DNA of 62,407 bases from JAVBPP01 sp031549535. GTDB taxonomy: Bacteria; Bacillota; Clostridia; Oscillospirales; Acutalibacteraceae. Position 1 is the stretch's first letter, and the number at the start of each line of letters is the position of its first letter. Made by a program: the position numbers and the translations under genes. The DNA lies in contig JAVBPP010000009.1 of assembly GCA_031549535.1 (NCBI GenBank), forward strand, positions 1 to 62,407, in the 5' to 3' direction. The notes below the pieces were generated by a model that saw nothing but the letters and a program-made list of their open reading frames with translations, did not search any database and was not told the origin of the DNA. Shown here piece by piece: positions 1 to 8,917 of this stretch.

Positions 1-1
1 C

Positions 2-79
2 TTTTTCGCGCTGTGCTTTGTTGTCCTCCTTGCTTTACGACAGTAAAGCAGCGTCGTCCGCCGCGCACAACGCGAAAAA
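2..79. repeat. Imperfect long inverted repeat at window start
   Basis: Bases 2-10 (TTTTTCGCG) are the reverse complement of 71-79. A perfect 8-bp inner hairpin (31-38 TGCTTTAC with 43-50) lies inside. The two nested arms could form one long imperfect stem-loop. No coding frame is supported here. It could be the end of a mobile element, a structured RNA tail or a chance palindrome, and the window edge prevents a decision. No further gene is visible from 80 to the terminator at 203. Confidence 0.4.
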
Positions 80-202
80 TCCACGCAAATCTATTCGAGC
101 TTTCTACTTGGACTTAGTATTACTTGCCTTCGCCACATGAACCACCGCGAAGTTATTGCACCACAAGCACTTCCCAAGGTCTATACCCTTTTAGTTCTAG
201 GG

Positions 203-236
203 AAAAAGGACTTCCACGGATTTGTGGAAGTCCTTT
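203..236 (-). terminator. Rho-independent terminator behind tRNA-Arg
   Basis: A perfect 13-bp stem (205-217 with 224-236) is followed on the minus strand by a short T run (complement of the A run at 203-207). It begins three bases past the encoded CCA of the tRNA, so it should end the tRNA transcript. Confidence 0.8.
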
Positions 237-238
237 AT

Positions 239-315
239 TGGCCCGCCCGGAGGGATTCGAACCCCCGGCCTTCAGAATCGGAATCTGCTGCGATATCCAG
301 CTTCGCCACGGGCGG
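239..315 (-). tRNA. tRNA-Arg, anticodon CCG, CCA encoded
   Basis: On the minus strand the sequence folds into a complete cloverleaf. The 7-bp acceptor stem is CCGCCCG with CGGGCGG, the D stem is GCGA/TCGC, and the anticodon loop TTCCGAT gives anticodon CCG (plus-strand 279-281). The T arm has the canonical GGTTCGAATCC core. The discriminator base is G at 242 and the 3' CCA is encoded at 241-239. It should read the arginine codon CGG. The 5' end lies only 7 nt after the stop codon of the upstream gtrA-like gene, so the two may be co-transcribed or the tRNA promoter may lie inside that gene. Confidence 0.95.
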
Positions 316-322
316 GTATCGG

Positions 323-889
323 TTATTCTCCCTGCGCTTTGCCCTTCCCTTTGAAGATGAACAGCTTGCTGAGAAAATAGTTGATGAGGACTATTATAAC
401 CTGCACCAGGATTTTTGACAAGTCCTTATTCAAGGAAATTATGCTCACGAGCAAATACATGCAGACTTGGTCAATGCCAAGCGAGAGCAGACGCGCGGCG
501 ATGAAGCTGAAAAACTCCCGTGTGGCGGTTTTGCGCTCCCAGCTTTTGGACTCAAACACAAATAATTTATTGGTAAAAAAGGCAAACAGAACGGTTACAA
601 TCCAGGAAAGGGTGTTTGCATCTAAATAGGCGTAATTTTTTTTGTCCGAGATGAGGTGAAACAGCCCCTGCCAGCCGATTTGCTCCAGCAGGCGGTCAAA
701 CAAGGTAAAACTCCCGATGCTTACTACCGTTGCGAGGGCGCCGAAAAACAGGTACAGCACTGTCTCGCGGTTCAGCAGCTTTTCGGCCAGGCTGCGCAAT
801 CCAGCTTTTTTTACATGCTTCCAAAGCAAGCGATTCATGGCGGCGTTTTCGAACATGAAATTTATGATGCGGTCTAAGAAAGCTTGCAT
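323..889 (-). CDS. GtrA-family membrane protein
   Basis: A protein of 188 aa with a hydrophilic N-terminus of about 40 residues and four predicted membrane helices (about 44-66, 91-112, 126-150 and 160-182). The helix ends TNKLFVF and NYFLSKLFIFK are typical of the GtrA family (PF04138). Family members are small four-helix proteins often linked to flipping or transfer of lipid-linked sugars for cell-surface glycosylation; the substrate here cannot be told. The ribosome site AGGAG lies just upstream of the ATG at 889. The gene diverges from the CAP lipoprotein gene and is followed after 7 nt by tRNA-Arg. No glycosyltransferase partner is adjacent. Confidence 0.85.
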   Translation of the reverse strand: MQAFLDRIINFMFENAAMNRLLWKHVKKAGLRSLAEKLLNRETVLYLFFGALATVVSIGSFTLFDRLLEQIGWQGLFHLISDKKNYAYLDANTLSWIVTVLFAFFTNKLFVFESKSWERKTATREFFSFIAARLLSLGIDQVCMYLLVSIISLNKDLSKILVQVIIVLINYFLSKLFIFKGKGKAQGE

Positions 890-986
890 ACCATACTCCT
901 GTTTCGTATATTCCGGACTCCCTTGCGCACAATACGGACTGCATGGCGTGATGCCAAATGAATTTTATTCTTAAGGGAGTTTCGTT

Positions 987-1721
987 ATGAGATCCAAAGG
1001 AAAACAACTGATGGCGCTGTTTTTGACCTTTGCGCTGCTCGGCGTGGGCGCGGCCTGCACAAAGCAGGAGGAGCCGCTGCTCACCGGAACGGATTCCACA
1101 GCAGGCGGGACAACAACACAAACGACAACAACACAAACGACGAGCGAGACCGTGTCCCAGACAAGTGGAACGGGCAGCACCGAACGGGCGGAAACCACGC
1201 AGCTGCGCGCGACCTGGCACAGCATTGTTATCACCATCCCTGCCAGAAGGCCAACCGTGAAGACAACGGTGAAACCCAAGCCAAAAACCACGACGAAAGC
1301 GGGAAACAAAACAACGCTCAAGGCGACGACTGCCCAGACGGAGCAGAGCTTTGCTTCGGAGGTGCTGCGCCTTTGCAACGCGGAGCGCAAAAAGATGAAC
1401 CTATCCCCGCTGAAGGCAGGCTCTGCGGCGCTGCAAAAAGCGGCAACAACCCGTGCCAAGGAGGCGGCGAAAAGATTCAGCCACACGCGCCCGGGCGGCA
1501 GCCAGTTTTATACTGCCATCACCGAGGTGAAGCTGCAGTACCGTAGCTGCGGCGAAAACCTGGCCAAATACGGCAGCAAGGCTTTTACGCCCAAAAGCCT
1601 GGTGGAGGGCTGGATGAACTCGCCCGGCCACCGCGCCAATATTCTGAGCGCAAGCTATCAATATGTTTCCCTCGGGCGCAGCGGAAACAGCTATTCCCAA
1701 TTGTTTTTTACTCCGCTATAA
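987..1721 (+). CDS. CAP/SCP-domain lipoprotein (YkwD-like)
   Basis: A protein of 244 aa. The N-terminus carries a lipoprotein signal peptide with lipobox LGVGAAC (Cys about 25), so it should be anchored to the outer face of the membrane. A Thr/Gln/Lys-rich linker (about 30-115) follows, part of which is a 15-bp duplication at 1110-1139 coding TTTQT twice. The CAP domain fills about 120-244 with the family signatures FSHTRPGG, GENLA and SPGHRANIL. Bacterial CAP proteins are extracellular and are often linked to sporulation or envelope processes; their biochemical role is usually unknown. GGGAG precedes the ATG at 987. The 3' end overlaps the convergent DUF2156 gene by 14 bp. Confidence 0.88.
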   Translation: MRSKGKQLMALFLTFALLGVGAACTKQEEPLLTGTDSTAGGTTTQTTTTQTTSETVSQTSGTGSTERAETTQLRATWHSIVITIPARRPTVKTTVKPKPKTTTKAGNKTTLKATTAQTEQSFASEVLRLCNAERKKMNLSPLKAGSAALQKAATTRAKEAAKRFSHTRPGGSQFYTAITEVKLQYRSCGENLAKYGSKAFTPKSLVEGWMNSPGHRANILSASYQYVSLGRSGNSYSQLFFTPL

Positions 1722-2598
1722 GAACGTTATACTTTTCCAGCAGGGCGGTGGGGTGGTAGGAAAGCTTAGAGGTGCGCAGGCCTTCGTCGCCGATATCTTC
1801 TTCGCGGTTGATGTACGCAATGTCATCAGCCGCGTAGTATTTTGCAAATTGATTCACCAACATCGGGTAGGCGCCTTGATACTGCCTGTCCGCCTTTTCA
1901 ATATGAATAATTAGGGTATCGTTCACGGTTTCGCCGATGGAAAAACCAGCGACCTCCCCGGCGACAAACAGCACGCCGCCTTTTTGCCGGTAATGTGCGT
2001 AGTTTGCGAGCAGCTCCAGGATGCGATTGTATTCCTCGCGCAGAGAGGGGGAATCCTGCCCTAGCCCGCTGTGGAAGCGCTCCAAAAACGCGCGTACGGC
2101 CGGAATATGCGCCTCGCCCAAAGGCGTGAAGGCCCAGTCCGGATAAGAGGCAAGAAAGCGGTTGATGTGGTTGCGCTGCCCGGCAAAGCGTTTGCCCGTG
2201 AGGTTTTTGATTTCGGCACTGTGGTAAAGATAATCGCACCAATCGCGGTCAAAATCAAATTTTGCCTGCGGAAACAAAGTCTGCAACAGCGCAAGCGTTT
2301 CTTTGGGGACGATGGCGAACTGCAGCGGCACAGCATTTGTGCGGCAGTATTCCGTCAAAGGCGCAAACGCCGCTGCATCCTCCCGCCCAATCGGGGGAAG
2401 GAAGACGGGCTCTCCGGTTTCGGGCGAACGCATTCGAAAATACAGCGCACCGCCCTCCAGCGCAAATTGCGTGCCGTAATATTCCCGCCAAAGAAAGGCC
2501 GTGCCCACAGAAAAATCACACAGGCGCGAGCGGGTCAGATGAAAATACGGCGCAAGTAAGTCAATGTGCTCCAATAATAGGGGCTGAAATGTTAGCAT
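1708..2598 (-). CDS. DUF2156 (phosphatidylglycerol lysyltransferase C-domain-like) protein
   Basis: A protein of 296 aa matching the soluble DUF2156 family in length and pattern. It has an N-terminal half with SRLCDFSVGTAFLWREYYGTQ and a GNAT-like C-terminal half with FVAGEVAGFSIGET and the final segment YINREEDIGDEGLRTSKLSY. This fold is the catalytic part of MprF-type aminoacyl transferases, but here the membrane flippase portion is absent. The substrate of the stand-alone proteins is generally not known. It is transcribed from its own promoter at 2636-2664. Its last 14 bp overlap the convergent CAP lipoprotein gene. Confidence 0.85.
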   Translation of the reverse strand: MLTFQPLLLEHIDLLAPYFHLTRSRLCDFSVGTAFLWREYYGTQFALEGGALYFRMRSPETGEPVFLPPIGREDAAAFAPLTEYCRTNAVPLQFAIVPKETLALLQTLFPQAKFDFDRDWCDYLYHSAEIKNLTGKRFAGQRNHINRFLASYPDWAFTPLGEAHIPAVRAFLERFHSGLGQDSPSLREEYNRILELLANYAHYRQKGGVLFVAGEVAGFSIGETVNDTLIIHIEKADRQYQGAYPMLVNQFAKYYAADDIAYINREEDIGDEGLRTSKLSYHPTALLEKYNVLIAE

Positions 2599-2635
2599 AA
2601 AACGGTATCAAGTCCTTTGAATGAGCTTTTGCTGT

Positions 2636-2664
2636 ATTGTAGCACTGTGCATTTGAAAAAGCAA
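2636..2664 (-). promoter_or_regulatory. Sigma-A-type promoter for the DUF2156 gene
   Basis: On the minus strand TTGCTT (-35, 2659-2664) and TACAAT (-10, 2636-2641) are separated by 17 bp, 38 bp before the start codon. Confidence 0.6.
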
Positions 2665-2699
2665 GCAATACAATTTCCTTGAGAGGAAATTACCAACCA

Positions 2700-4389
2700 T
2701 TAATAGTCAACAACAACTTTACCGTTTGACAGAGGCATGACAATATCCAGGTCTTCGACTTCGTGGTTTTTGTCATAAGTTTTACGGTATAAAAGCTTGC
2801 CGTTCTTGTCATATCGGCTTAGCACAACCGCCCTATCCGTTATTGAACGATTCATCCATATAGGTTGGGGTAAATCTTTCACGCCGTCCATATGTGTTGT
2901 AAAGAATCCGCCGTCATCGGTATAAACAAGGTTATAATCATATCCATTTCCAATTAGATCATCAATCGTCTGAACAATATTTAAATTTTCATCCAGTTTG
3001 CATATTTGCATCATCGACGGTTTGTCACCATGCTTAACTGGGTTAACTGCAATCAGTAATTTGCCGTCTTGCGCCATCGCCATGCCGGAAACTGAAGTAA
3101 CATCCAAAACTTTTGCATGCAGCATTTTACCGTCAGCATTAAACCGGAACACCGCCGTTTGATTGTGCTTGCCGGACTCCTTTGAAAGGGCACCTGCTAA
3201 ATAAATATTGCCACCGGATAAACCAATAAAAGAAGAATAAATTTCCTCTTTCCCTTCAAATACATATTGCCATTTGACATTCAAATCATCATCAAAAACA
3301 GTAATAAAATCTCTCGGATACAGCATGGTTCCTTTTTCTTTTCTGGCGGTAATATCATAATCACAGGATTGCGTTGTTCCATAGACAACCAAGCCCGTTT
3401 CAGCTGAATAGCAGGCGGAGGAAAATGAGTCAAAATCCGAGCCGCCGAAGGCCTTGTTTGTTATGCAATCGCCCTTTTTGTTGTACTTCATCAGCACAAG
3501 ATCGGTTATCCCGTAAGTGGGATCAGCTTTTGCATACTGTTCGCCGTTCATCTGGCAACAACCTATCGTCAAAAGCTCGCCTTTTGGCGTTTCCACAATA
3601 GACATGACCTGCCCGCTGCCTTCAAATTCAAGCTGTCGTCCCCAGATTTTGTCGCCATTTTTATCGCATTTCATTAAATAACCGTATTCGATAGCCGTTG
3701 TCGGATTGGCTTCGCCTGTAAGGCCTTTCAGACTTTCCGTGTTTTGCTCATATTGCCAAGACACATTGCCGTCCGTAGATATGGCAAAACCGCCGTCTGC
3801 TGTTTCGGTAAAGCAAAGTACCTGATAACGCAGCGCATCTATTTCGGTGTAATTTTGCATCCAGACAAAGTTACCGCCAGCGTCATATTTTATCGCCCGT
3901 AAAAAGGAGGTTTCGCCGCCCCAAACAGCATGAAACGCAATAAATCCATTTGCGCATTCAAATATCCGACGTCCCTGCGGCAAGTAAAACTTGATTTCCT
4001 GCACACTTTCGGCGTTCACATCTTGGGTTTTGGTATAGTTCAGATTCGTTGACAGCACCTTATAATCCGTTTCAAAATCCGGAATCAACAGCATTTGCAA
4101 TTGATGAATGATGTCAGCAGGTACAAAGAATGCGTGAGGCTCCGGGGTGTCAAGCCAGCCCTTGATAAGCGGTATATTCTTTTAGTTCGGGCTGCGTGGC
4201 ATTACCCTCGTAATGCTTGTATAAAACCGTCACGGTTTTCGCATCTGCAGAAATTAAGCCGGAAGCGGCAACAGCTGCAGGAGAACTCTGTTCTAATTCC
4301 GCTGACGGTTGCTCCCGGCAGCCGGCCAGAGGAATCAAAAGCATGATAATCAGCAGGCAAACGGTTTTTTTCATTGTATCAGCAGTCAT
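2700..4389 (-). pseudogene. Frameshifted beta-propeller-like lipoprotein gene
   Basis: Two frames make one product. The first (4150-4389) encodes a lipoprotein signal with lipobox LLIPLAGC and about 79 residues, ending in a stop just after TAYQG. The second frame is already open across this point: it reads GWLDTPEPHAFFVPADIIHQL and runs on from the apparent TTG at 4100 to 2700. That TTG has no ribosome site and cuts into the conserved-looking stretch, so a single-base indel near 4155-4168 is more likely than two genes. The body (about 465 aa) has repeated blade-like units (for example KYDAGGNFVWMQ, MKCDKNGDKIWG, RYDKNGKLLYRK) typical of extracellular WD/PQQ-like propellers. The start ATG at 4389 follows GAGGGG. 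Base composition is poorer in GC than its neighbours. It could be a true pseudogene or a sequencing error. Confidence 0.72.
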
Positions 4390-4441
4390 ACTTGGCACCC
4401 CTCAGAAGCTATTATGCAGAAAAATTCATTGCAGCGTAACG

Positions 4442-5584
4442 CTACTTCCACCCGCAATACCGCGCCAATAAATCCGTGTATTCGACATAATTTTGCAGCG
4501 AGATATCCGAGGGGACGCCGTGGTCGCAGCCGGGGAGAAAGCCGCCTGTGCGCAGCAGGGGCGGGAGGACACGCTCCAGCTCCCGGCGCAGCGTGGCGCC
4601 GCCTGCGGCGATGGCGCGTTTGTCGATTGCGCCCACGTAGGCGATGCTGTTGCCGAACTGTTCACGGTAACGCACAATGTCGTTCCCGGCGGCCACCTCG
4701 ATGGGGTCGCAGACGTTGAAACCCGCTTCAATCCAAATGGGAATCAGGTCGGCGATATAGCCGTCGGAATCCATGTCAACAAGGGGAATTTGATACTCCC
4801 GGAACAGCTGCATCCAGGCTCTGTAGACCGGCAGCAGAAACTCCCGCGTCATGGCGGGGGAAATCATGCTGTGCGCCTTATAGGCCATATCCTCCGAGAT
4901 GCCGATGCGGTCGGGGATAATACCGCCCGCAAAGCAGCGGCGCAACACGGCGAGGGTGTGCTCCTGCCAAAACGCAATCATCTCGCGCACAAAATCCGGG
5001 CGTTCCAAAAAGGCGATACACAGCTCCTCAAAGCCCATCCATTCCCGCAGCTGCCAGAACGGGCCGTTCATGTTTAGGGAGAGCACACTGTCCCGCGCGG
5101 CGAGTAGTGCCTGCTCTTCTTTTGTGAGGGTGGGCACACGCTCCGGCGCGGCGCTGTTATAGCGCTGTTTCATCTGTTCCCAGTCCTGCGCATTGTGCAC
5201 GGGTGCGTCCAGCCAGCGGCGGGTGACAAAATCTATGGCGCTGCGAATATAGGTGTAGTCATAGACGTCGGAAATCTCGGTGATATTCCCCATCCAATCC
5301 TGCACGATATAGTGCCCGTTTTTGTGCTCCAGCACTTTCTCCTCAAACCAGGGTATCATGCGAAAGTCTACGGAAACGGCAGGAACAGGCTTGGTTACGG
5401 GCAGGGCAACGCCGATTTTTTCCGCCACATAGTCCATGTGATTCATGCCCTCGGGCAGACCCTCCTCCTGCCAGCGTTTGCGTGTGGATCGGCGCGGGTG
5501 GCCGGGCGAGAGGGGAATTTTATCCGGGTTGCCGAACAACAGGGTCTCCAGATAGCGCCTTCGTACCGTCAGCTCAGTTGACAT
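4442..5584 (-). CDS. Uroporphyrinogen decarboxylase (URO-D) family protein
   Basis: A protein of about 380 aa. It has an N-terminal RRRYLETLLFGNPDKIPLS segment typical of URO-D-fold proteins, a central ISEDMAYKAHSMISPAMTREF and a C-terminal GGFLPGCDHGVPSDIS motif. Non-haem members of this fold are methyltransferases or proteins of unknown role, and no haem genes are nearby, so haem synthesis is unlikely. The preferred start is the ATG at 5584: the GGAGG box sits 6 nt ahead of it, whereas it abuts the upstream ATG at 5590. The 5' end overlaps the 3' end of the glycosidase gene, indicating translational coupling in the GH4-comM-MGH1 operon. A link to sugar use is inferred from this context only. 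Confidence 0.8.
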   Translation of the reverse strand: MSTELTVRRRYLETLLFGNPDKIPLSPGHPRRSTRKRWQEEGLPEGMNHMDYVAEKIGVALPVTKPVPAVSVDFRMIPWFEEKVLEHKNGHYIVQDWMGNITEISDVYDYTYIRSAIDFVTRRWLDAPVHNAQDWEQMKQRYNSAAPERVPTLTKEEQALLAARDSVLSLNMNGPFWQLREWMGFEELCIAFLERPDFVREMIAFWQEHTLAVLRRCFAGGIIPDRIGISEDMAYKAHSMISPAMTREFLLPVYRAWMQLFREYQIPLVDMDSDGYIADLIPIWIEAGFNVCDPIEVAAGNDIVRYREQFGNSIAYVGAIDKRAIAAGGATLRRELERVLPPLLRTGGFLPGCDHGVPSDISLQNYVEYTDLLARYCGWK

Positions 5585-7370
5585 AACCATCCTCCATTAA
5601 ACTGATGAGTGAGAGCAGGCCGCCCCAATGATAAAAGGCGTCGCTGTTGCCTACACCGCAGCCCCTGCCCGTATTTCCGCAGTAATTTTCGTGCACATGC
5701 CCATGTGCCTGCCATTCGCCCAACAGCAGTTCGCGTGATTTTTCCGCCAAAACACGGCAGGGTTCGCGCAATTCATGCTTGCGCAGGGCGAGGTAGACCA
5801 AATAATTCATCGGTGCCCAGATGCGCCCGCGCCAATAGTCCTGCTCCGGGTAGGCGGGGTCATTCCGCGCGATGGAGGGCAGCATGTAGCTGCCGTAAAA
5901 TTCCTCCGGATTGAAAAAGTGCTCGCGCATCATCCGCTCAGCCCGTTGGGGTGAAACGCGGTCGCTGAACAGGGCGTAAAAGTTGGTGGGGGAATAGCGC
6001 TGCTCCAGGGTGCCCGTGTCCAGGCGCTTGTTGCAGTAGATGCCGCTTTCCTCGTCCCAAAGTTCCTCCAGCCCGGCTTTCGCCTGTTCCGCACGGGCGC
6101 GCAGCTCCGCCGCCTCCGCCCGCCCCAGCAACTCGGCCAGGCTGCAGAGGGCTTCACAGTCCAGAATATACAGCCCCGTCAGGCCGACATCCGCCAAAAG
6201 CATGATGTGGCGCTCGGCATCAAAGGGCATGCCGTCATACATGGGGGAATTATCCAGCCCGGATTCCAGCGCCGCCCCTGCGCAGTCCCCCACGCGCTGC
6301 AGCTCCCAGAACTTTCCGTTCACGGGCTCAAATGGGTCGGAGCCCCAGCAAAGCAACCCGTTTTCCAGCATTCGATGTGCGGCAAACCAGCGGTTCCATT
6401 GTAAAAAGCTGTCAAACAATCCGCAGGCAAAGGCTCTGTCGCCGGTTTGCTTGCAATATTGCAGCAGCGCAAAGGAGCCGACCGGCGGCTGGGAACGGTC
6501 GCGGCTTTTATCGTTATCCGCCGCACCGAAATTCGGGATAAACCCACGCTCTGTTGTTTCGTTTGTGATGGCGAGCAGGTTCGCGCGGGCGAGCGCGGCG
6601 TTTTCGGGCAGCGCCATTAGGGCGGAGAAAAAGGTATCCCAACAAAACAGCACATAGCCGCCCCAGTTTATGTTCCACAGGCGGGAGACACAGGAGCAAA
6701 TTTGCTCATGCTCCGGCTCGTAGACGGTGTCCCAGGCAAGACAGCTGCGCATGGCGTTGTAAACCTCGCTTTGACTGCCGTATTGCGTTAGCTCCCGTAG
6801 TACAGTTTCTTTTTGGCGTTTCATAATCACGGCAAGCTCCGCCGCGCTTTTCGCTGTACCGGTGGAGACGGCGACGGCCTCATCCAACGTAACGGAAAGA
6901 TAAGGCGTTTGGATGCCCGTGTTCAACTGGCGCGCGGGCCGCCCGCTGGTGTAAAGCGTGATGGTTCTCTCGGGCAGCACGGCCTGCAGCGTTTCGCCCG
7001 CCAGGCGGGTGTAACCCGGCTTGTTCCAAAGTACAGCTGCGGAAATTAACAGGCAGGCGGGGCGAAAGGGATGCTCCAGCGGGGTCACAAGCAGATATTG
7101 CTCCCCGTCCACGGCCGCGCTTTGCACCAGAATTTCGTGCATGTCGCATTGCAAGGTCAGCTCCGTATAGCTGCCGTCATAGCTGCGCGGGCCGGGGTGG
7201 ATGTGTTCCGCGTTCTGCTCGCTTCGCCCAATGAGCGCTTCGCGCAGCACACGCCCCGTGTTGGGGAATTTCAAGCCCAAACTCACGGAAAAGCCCTCCG
7301 GCAGGAGGACATGGGTCAAAACGCTATTGTTGTAATAGGTATTATACCCGGCGGGCAATAATTCACGCAT
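5574..7370 (-). CDS. MGH1/GH63-like (alpha/alpha)6 glycoside hydrolase
   Basis: A protein of about 598 aa. The C-terminal two thirds match the clan GH-G fold of trehalase, GH63 and mannosylglycerate hydrolase-like enzymes. Signatures are CWDTFFSAL, GFIPNFGAADNDKSRDRSQP (RSQPPVGS is typical), GLDNSPMYDG, YWRGRIWAPMNYL and ENYCGNTG near the end. The first 200 residues form a beta-rich N-terminal domain. No signal peptide is present, so it should act in the cytoplasm on an imported oligosaccharide. The exact linkage cannot be read from the sequence. GGAGG lies 8 nt before the ATG at 7370, which is preferred over the ATG at 7376 that overlaps the comM stop. Confidence 0.85.
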   Translation of the reverse strand: MRELLPAGYNTYYNNSVLTHVLLPEGFSVSLGLKFPNTGRVLREALIGRSEQNAEHIHPGPRSYDGSYTELTLQCDMHEILVQSAAVDGEQYLLVTPLEHPFRPACLLISAAVLWNKPGYTRLAGETLQAVLPERTITLYTSGRPARQLNTGIQTPYLSVTLDEAVAVSTGTAKSAAELAVIMKRQKETVLRELTQYGSQSEVYNAMRSCLAWDTVYEPEHEQICSCVSRLWNINWGGYVLFCWDTFFSALMALPENAALARANLLAITNETTERGFIPNFGAADNDKSRDRSQPPVGSFALLQYCKQTGDRAFACGLFDSFLQWNRWFAAHRMLENGLLCWGSDPFEPVNGKFWELQRVGDCAGAALESGLDNSPMYDGMPFDAERHIMLLADVGLTGLYILDCEALCSLAELLGRAEAAELRARAEQAKAGLEELWDEESGIYCNKRLDTGTLEQRYSPTNFYALFSDRVSPQRAERMMREHFFNPEEFYGSYMLPSIARNDPAYPEQDYWRGRIWAPMNYLVYLALRKHELREPCRVLAEKSRELLLGEWQAHGHVHENYCGNTGRGCGVGNSDAFYHWGGLLSLISLMEDGYVN

Positions 7371-7372
7371 GT

Positions 7373-8902
7373 TCATTTCCTCCAGAATTTTCGATCCAGG
7401 CTGCGGAACTGCACGGCCTGCGCCACATGCGGCACTTCCACGCTGTGGCTGCCCTCCAAGTCCGCAATCGTCCGCGCAACGCGCAAAACCTTATCATAGG
7501 CGCGGGCGGAAAGGCCAAGCTTTTCAAAGGCCTGCTCCAGCAGCACCATGGCGGCGGGGGTGGGGCAGCAGAGCGCACGGGTCATCTGCGCATCCATGCG
7601 GGCGTTAAAGCGGATTTCGCTGCCCGCAAAGCGCTGCTCCTGTATGCTGCGAGCCTTGTTTACCCGCTGGCGGATATCGGCGGAGGATTCGCTGGGCGTA
7701 TTGTCCGAGAGCTTTTCAAAATCCACCGCGGGCACCTCCACGTGTAAATCCAGGCGATCCAGCAGGGGGCCGGAAACGCGGGAAAGGTATTTGCCCGCCG
7801 CACCGTCCGAGCAGGTGCAGGTTTTGGTGGCGTGGCCGTAAAAGCCGCAGGGGCAGGGGTTCATCGCGCAGACCACCATGGTGCTGCAGGGGTAACTTAA
7901 GGAGGCGGAGACGCGAGAAATGGTGATGCTGCCGTCCTCCATCGGCTGGCGCAGCACCTCCATGGCCGTGCGCGAAAACTCCGGCAGCTCATCCAAAAAC
8001 AACACACCGTTATGCGCGAGGGAAATTTCTCCCGGGCGCGGGATTGCCCCGCCGCCGGAAAGCCCGGCAGGGGAGACGCTGTGGTGCGGCGCACGAAACG
8101 GGCGGGCGCGAATGAGCTGTGTGCCGGCGGGTAATGCACCCGCGATGGAATAGAGTTTGGTGGTCTCCAGGCTCTCCGCAAAGCTCATGTCCGGCAGAAT
8201 AGAGGGCAGGCGCTTGGCGAGCATGCTCTTACCGGAGCCGGGCGGCCCGACCATAATCAGGTTATGCCCGCCCGCGGCGGCAATTTCCAGCGCGTGCCGT
8301 GCCTCCAGCTGCCCCTTCACATCCCGAAAATCCGGCACAAAGGCAAGGCTCTGTTCCTCTTGCTCGGCGTCATAGCGCACGGGGGTTAGGCTCGCAAAGC
8401 CGCTCAGATGATCCAGCAGCTGGCGCACATGCTCCACAGGGTAAACGGAAATGCCGTCTATCGCCGCGCATTCCGCCGCATTCTCACGCGGGACGAAAAC
8501 CGCCTGTATCCCGGTCTGCATCGCTTGAATCACCATGGGCAGCACACCGCTCACGCGCTGCACCGTTCCGTTGAGCGAAAGCTCGCCCAAAAAGGCCAGC
8601 TTTGCGTTGTCAAAGCTGCAGTGCCCGCTTGCGGCGAGAATGGCCATCAGGATGGGCAGGTCATAGACCGAACCCTCTTTTTTGGTGTCCGCAGGGGCGA
8701 GATTGACTGTAATACGGCAAACGGGAAAATTTAGGCCGCTGTTTTTCATCGCGGGGCGCACCCGGTTTTTTGCCTCGCTCACGGCGGCGTCGGGCAGGCC
8801 GACAATGTCAAAGCGGGGCAGACCTTGCGAAAGGTCTGCCTCTACCTGCACCATATAGCTGTCCATGCCGAAAACGCCCATGCTTTGTACGGTTGCGAAC
8901 AT
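7373..8902 (-). CDS. comM: YifB/ComM-family Mg-chelatase-like AAA+ ATPase
   Basis: A protein of 509 aa, the usual length for ComM. The N-terminal Lon-protease-like domain contains VQVEADLSQGLPRFDIVGLPD. It is followed by an AAA+ domain with Walker A GPPGSGKS (about residue 216), LFLDELPEF as Walker B, and the family cluster PHHSVSPAGLSGGG and MNPCPCGFYG. The C-terminal four-helix region (SARAYDKVLRVARTIADLE) is also present. ComM is a hexameric helicase that promotes branch migration during natural transformation in Gram-negative bacteria; its clostridial role is less clear. GGAGG lies 9 nt before the ATG. It is embedded between two glycosidase genes, which is probably transcriptional hitch-hiking. 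Confidence 0.93.
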   Translation of the reverse strand: MFATVQSMGVFGMDSYMVQVEADLSQGLPRFDIVGLPDAAVSEAKNRVRPAMKNSGLNFPVCRITVNLAPADTKKEGSVYDLPILMAILAASGHCSFDNAKLAFLGELSLNGTVQRVSGVLPMVIQAMQTGIQAVFVPRENAAECAAIDGISVYPVEHVRQLLDHLSGFASLTPVRYDAEQEEQSLAFVPDFRDVKGQLEARHALEIAAAGGHNLIMVGPPGSGKSMLAKRLPSILPDMSFAESLETTKLYSIAGALPAGTQLIRARPFRAPHHSVSPAGLSGGGAIPRPGEISLAHNGVLFLDELPEFSRTAMEVLRQPMEDGSITISRVSASLSYPCSTMVVCAMNPCPCGFYGHATKTCTCSDGAAGKYLSRVSGPLLDRLDLHVEVPAVDFEKLSDNTPSESSADIRQRVNKARSIQEQRFAGSEIRFNARMDAQMTRALCCPTPAAMVLLEQAFEKLGLSARAYDKVLRVARTIADLEGSHSVEVPHVAQAVQFRSLDRKFWRK

Positions 8903-8917
8903 AGCGATAGTCCTCCG

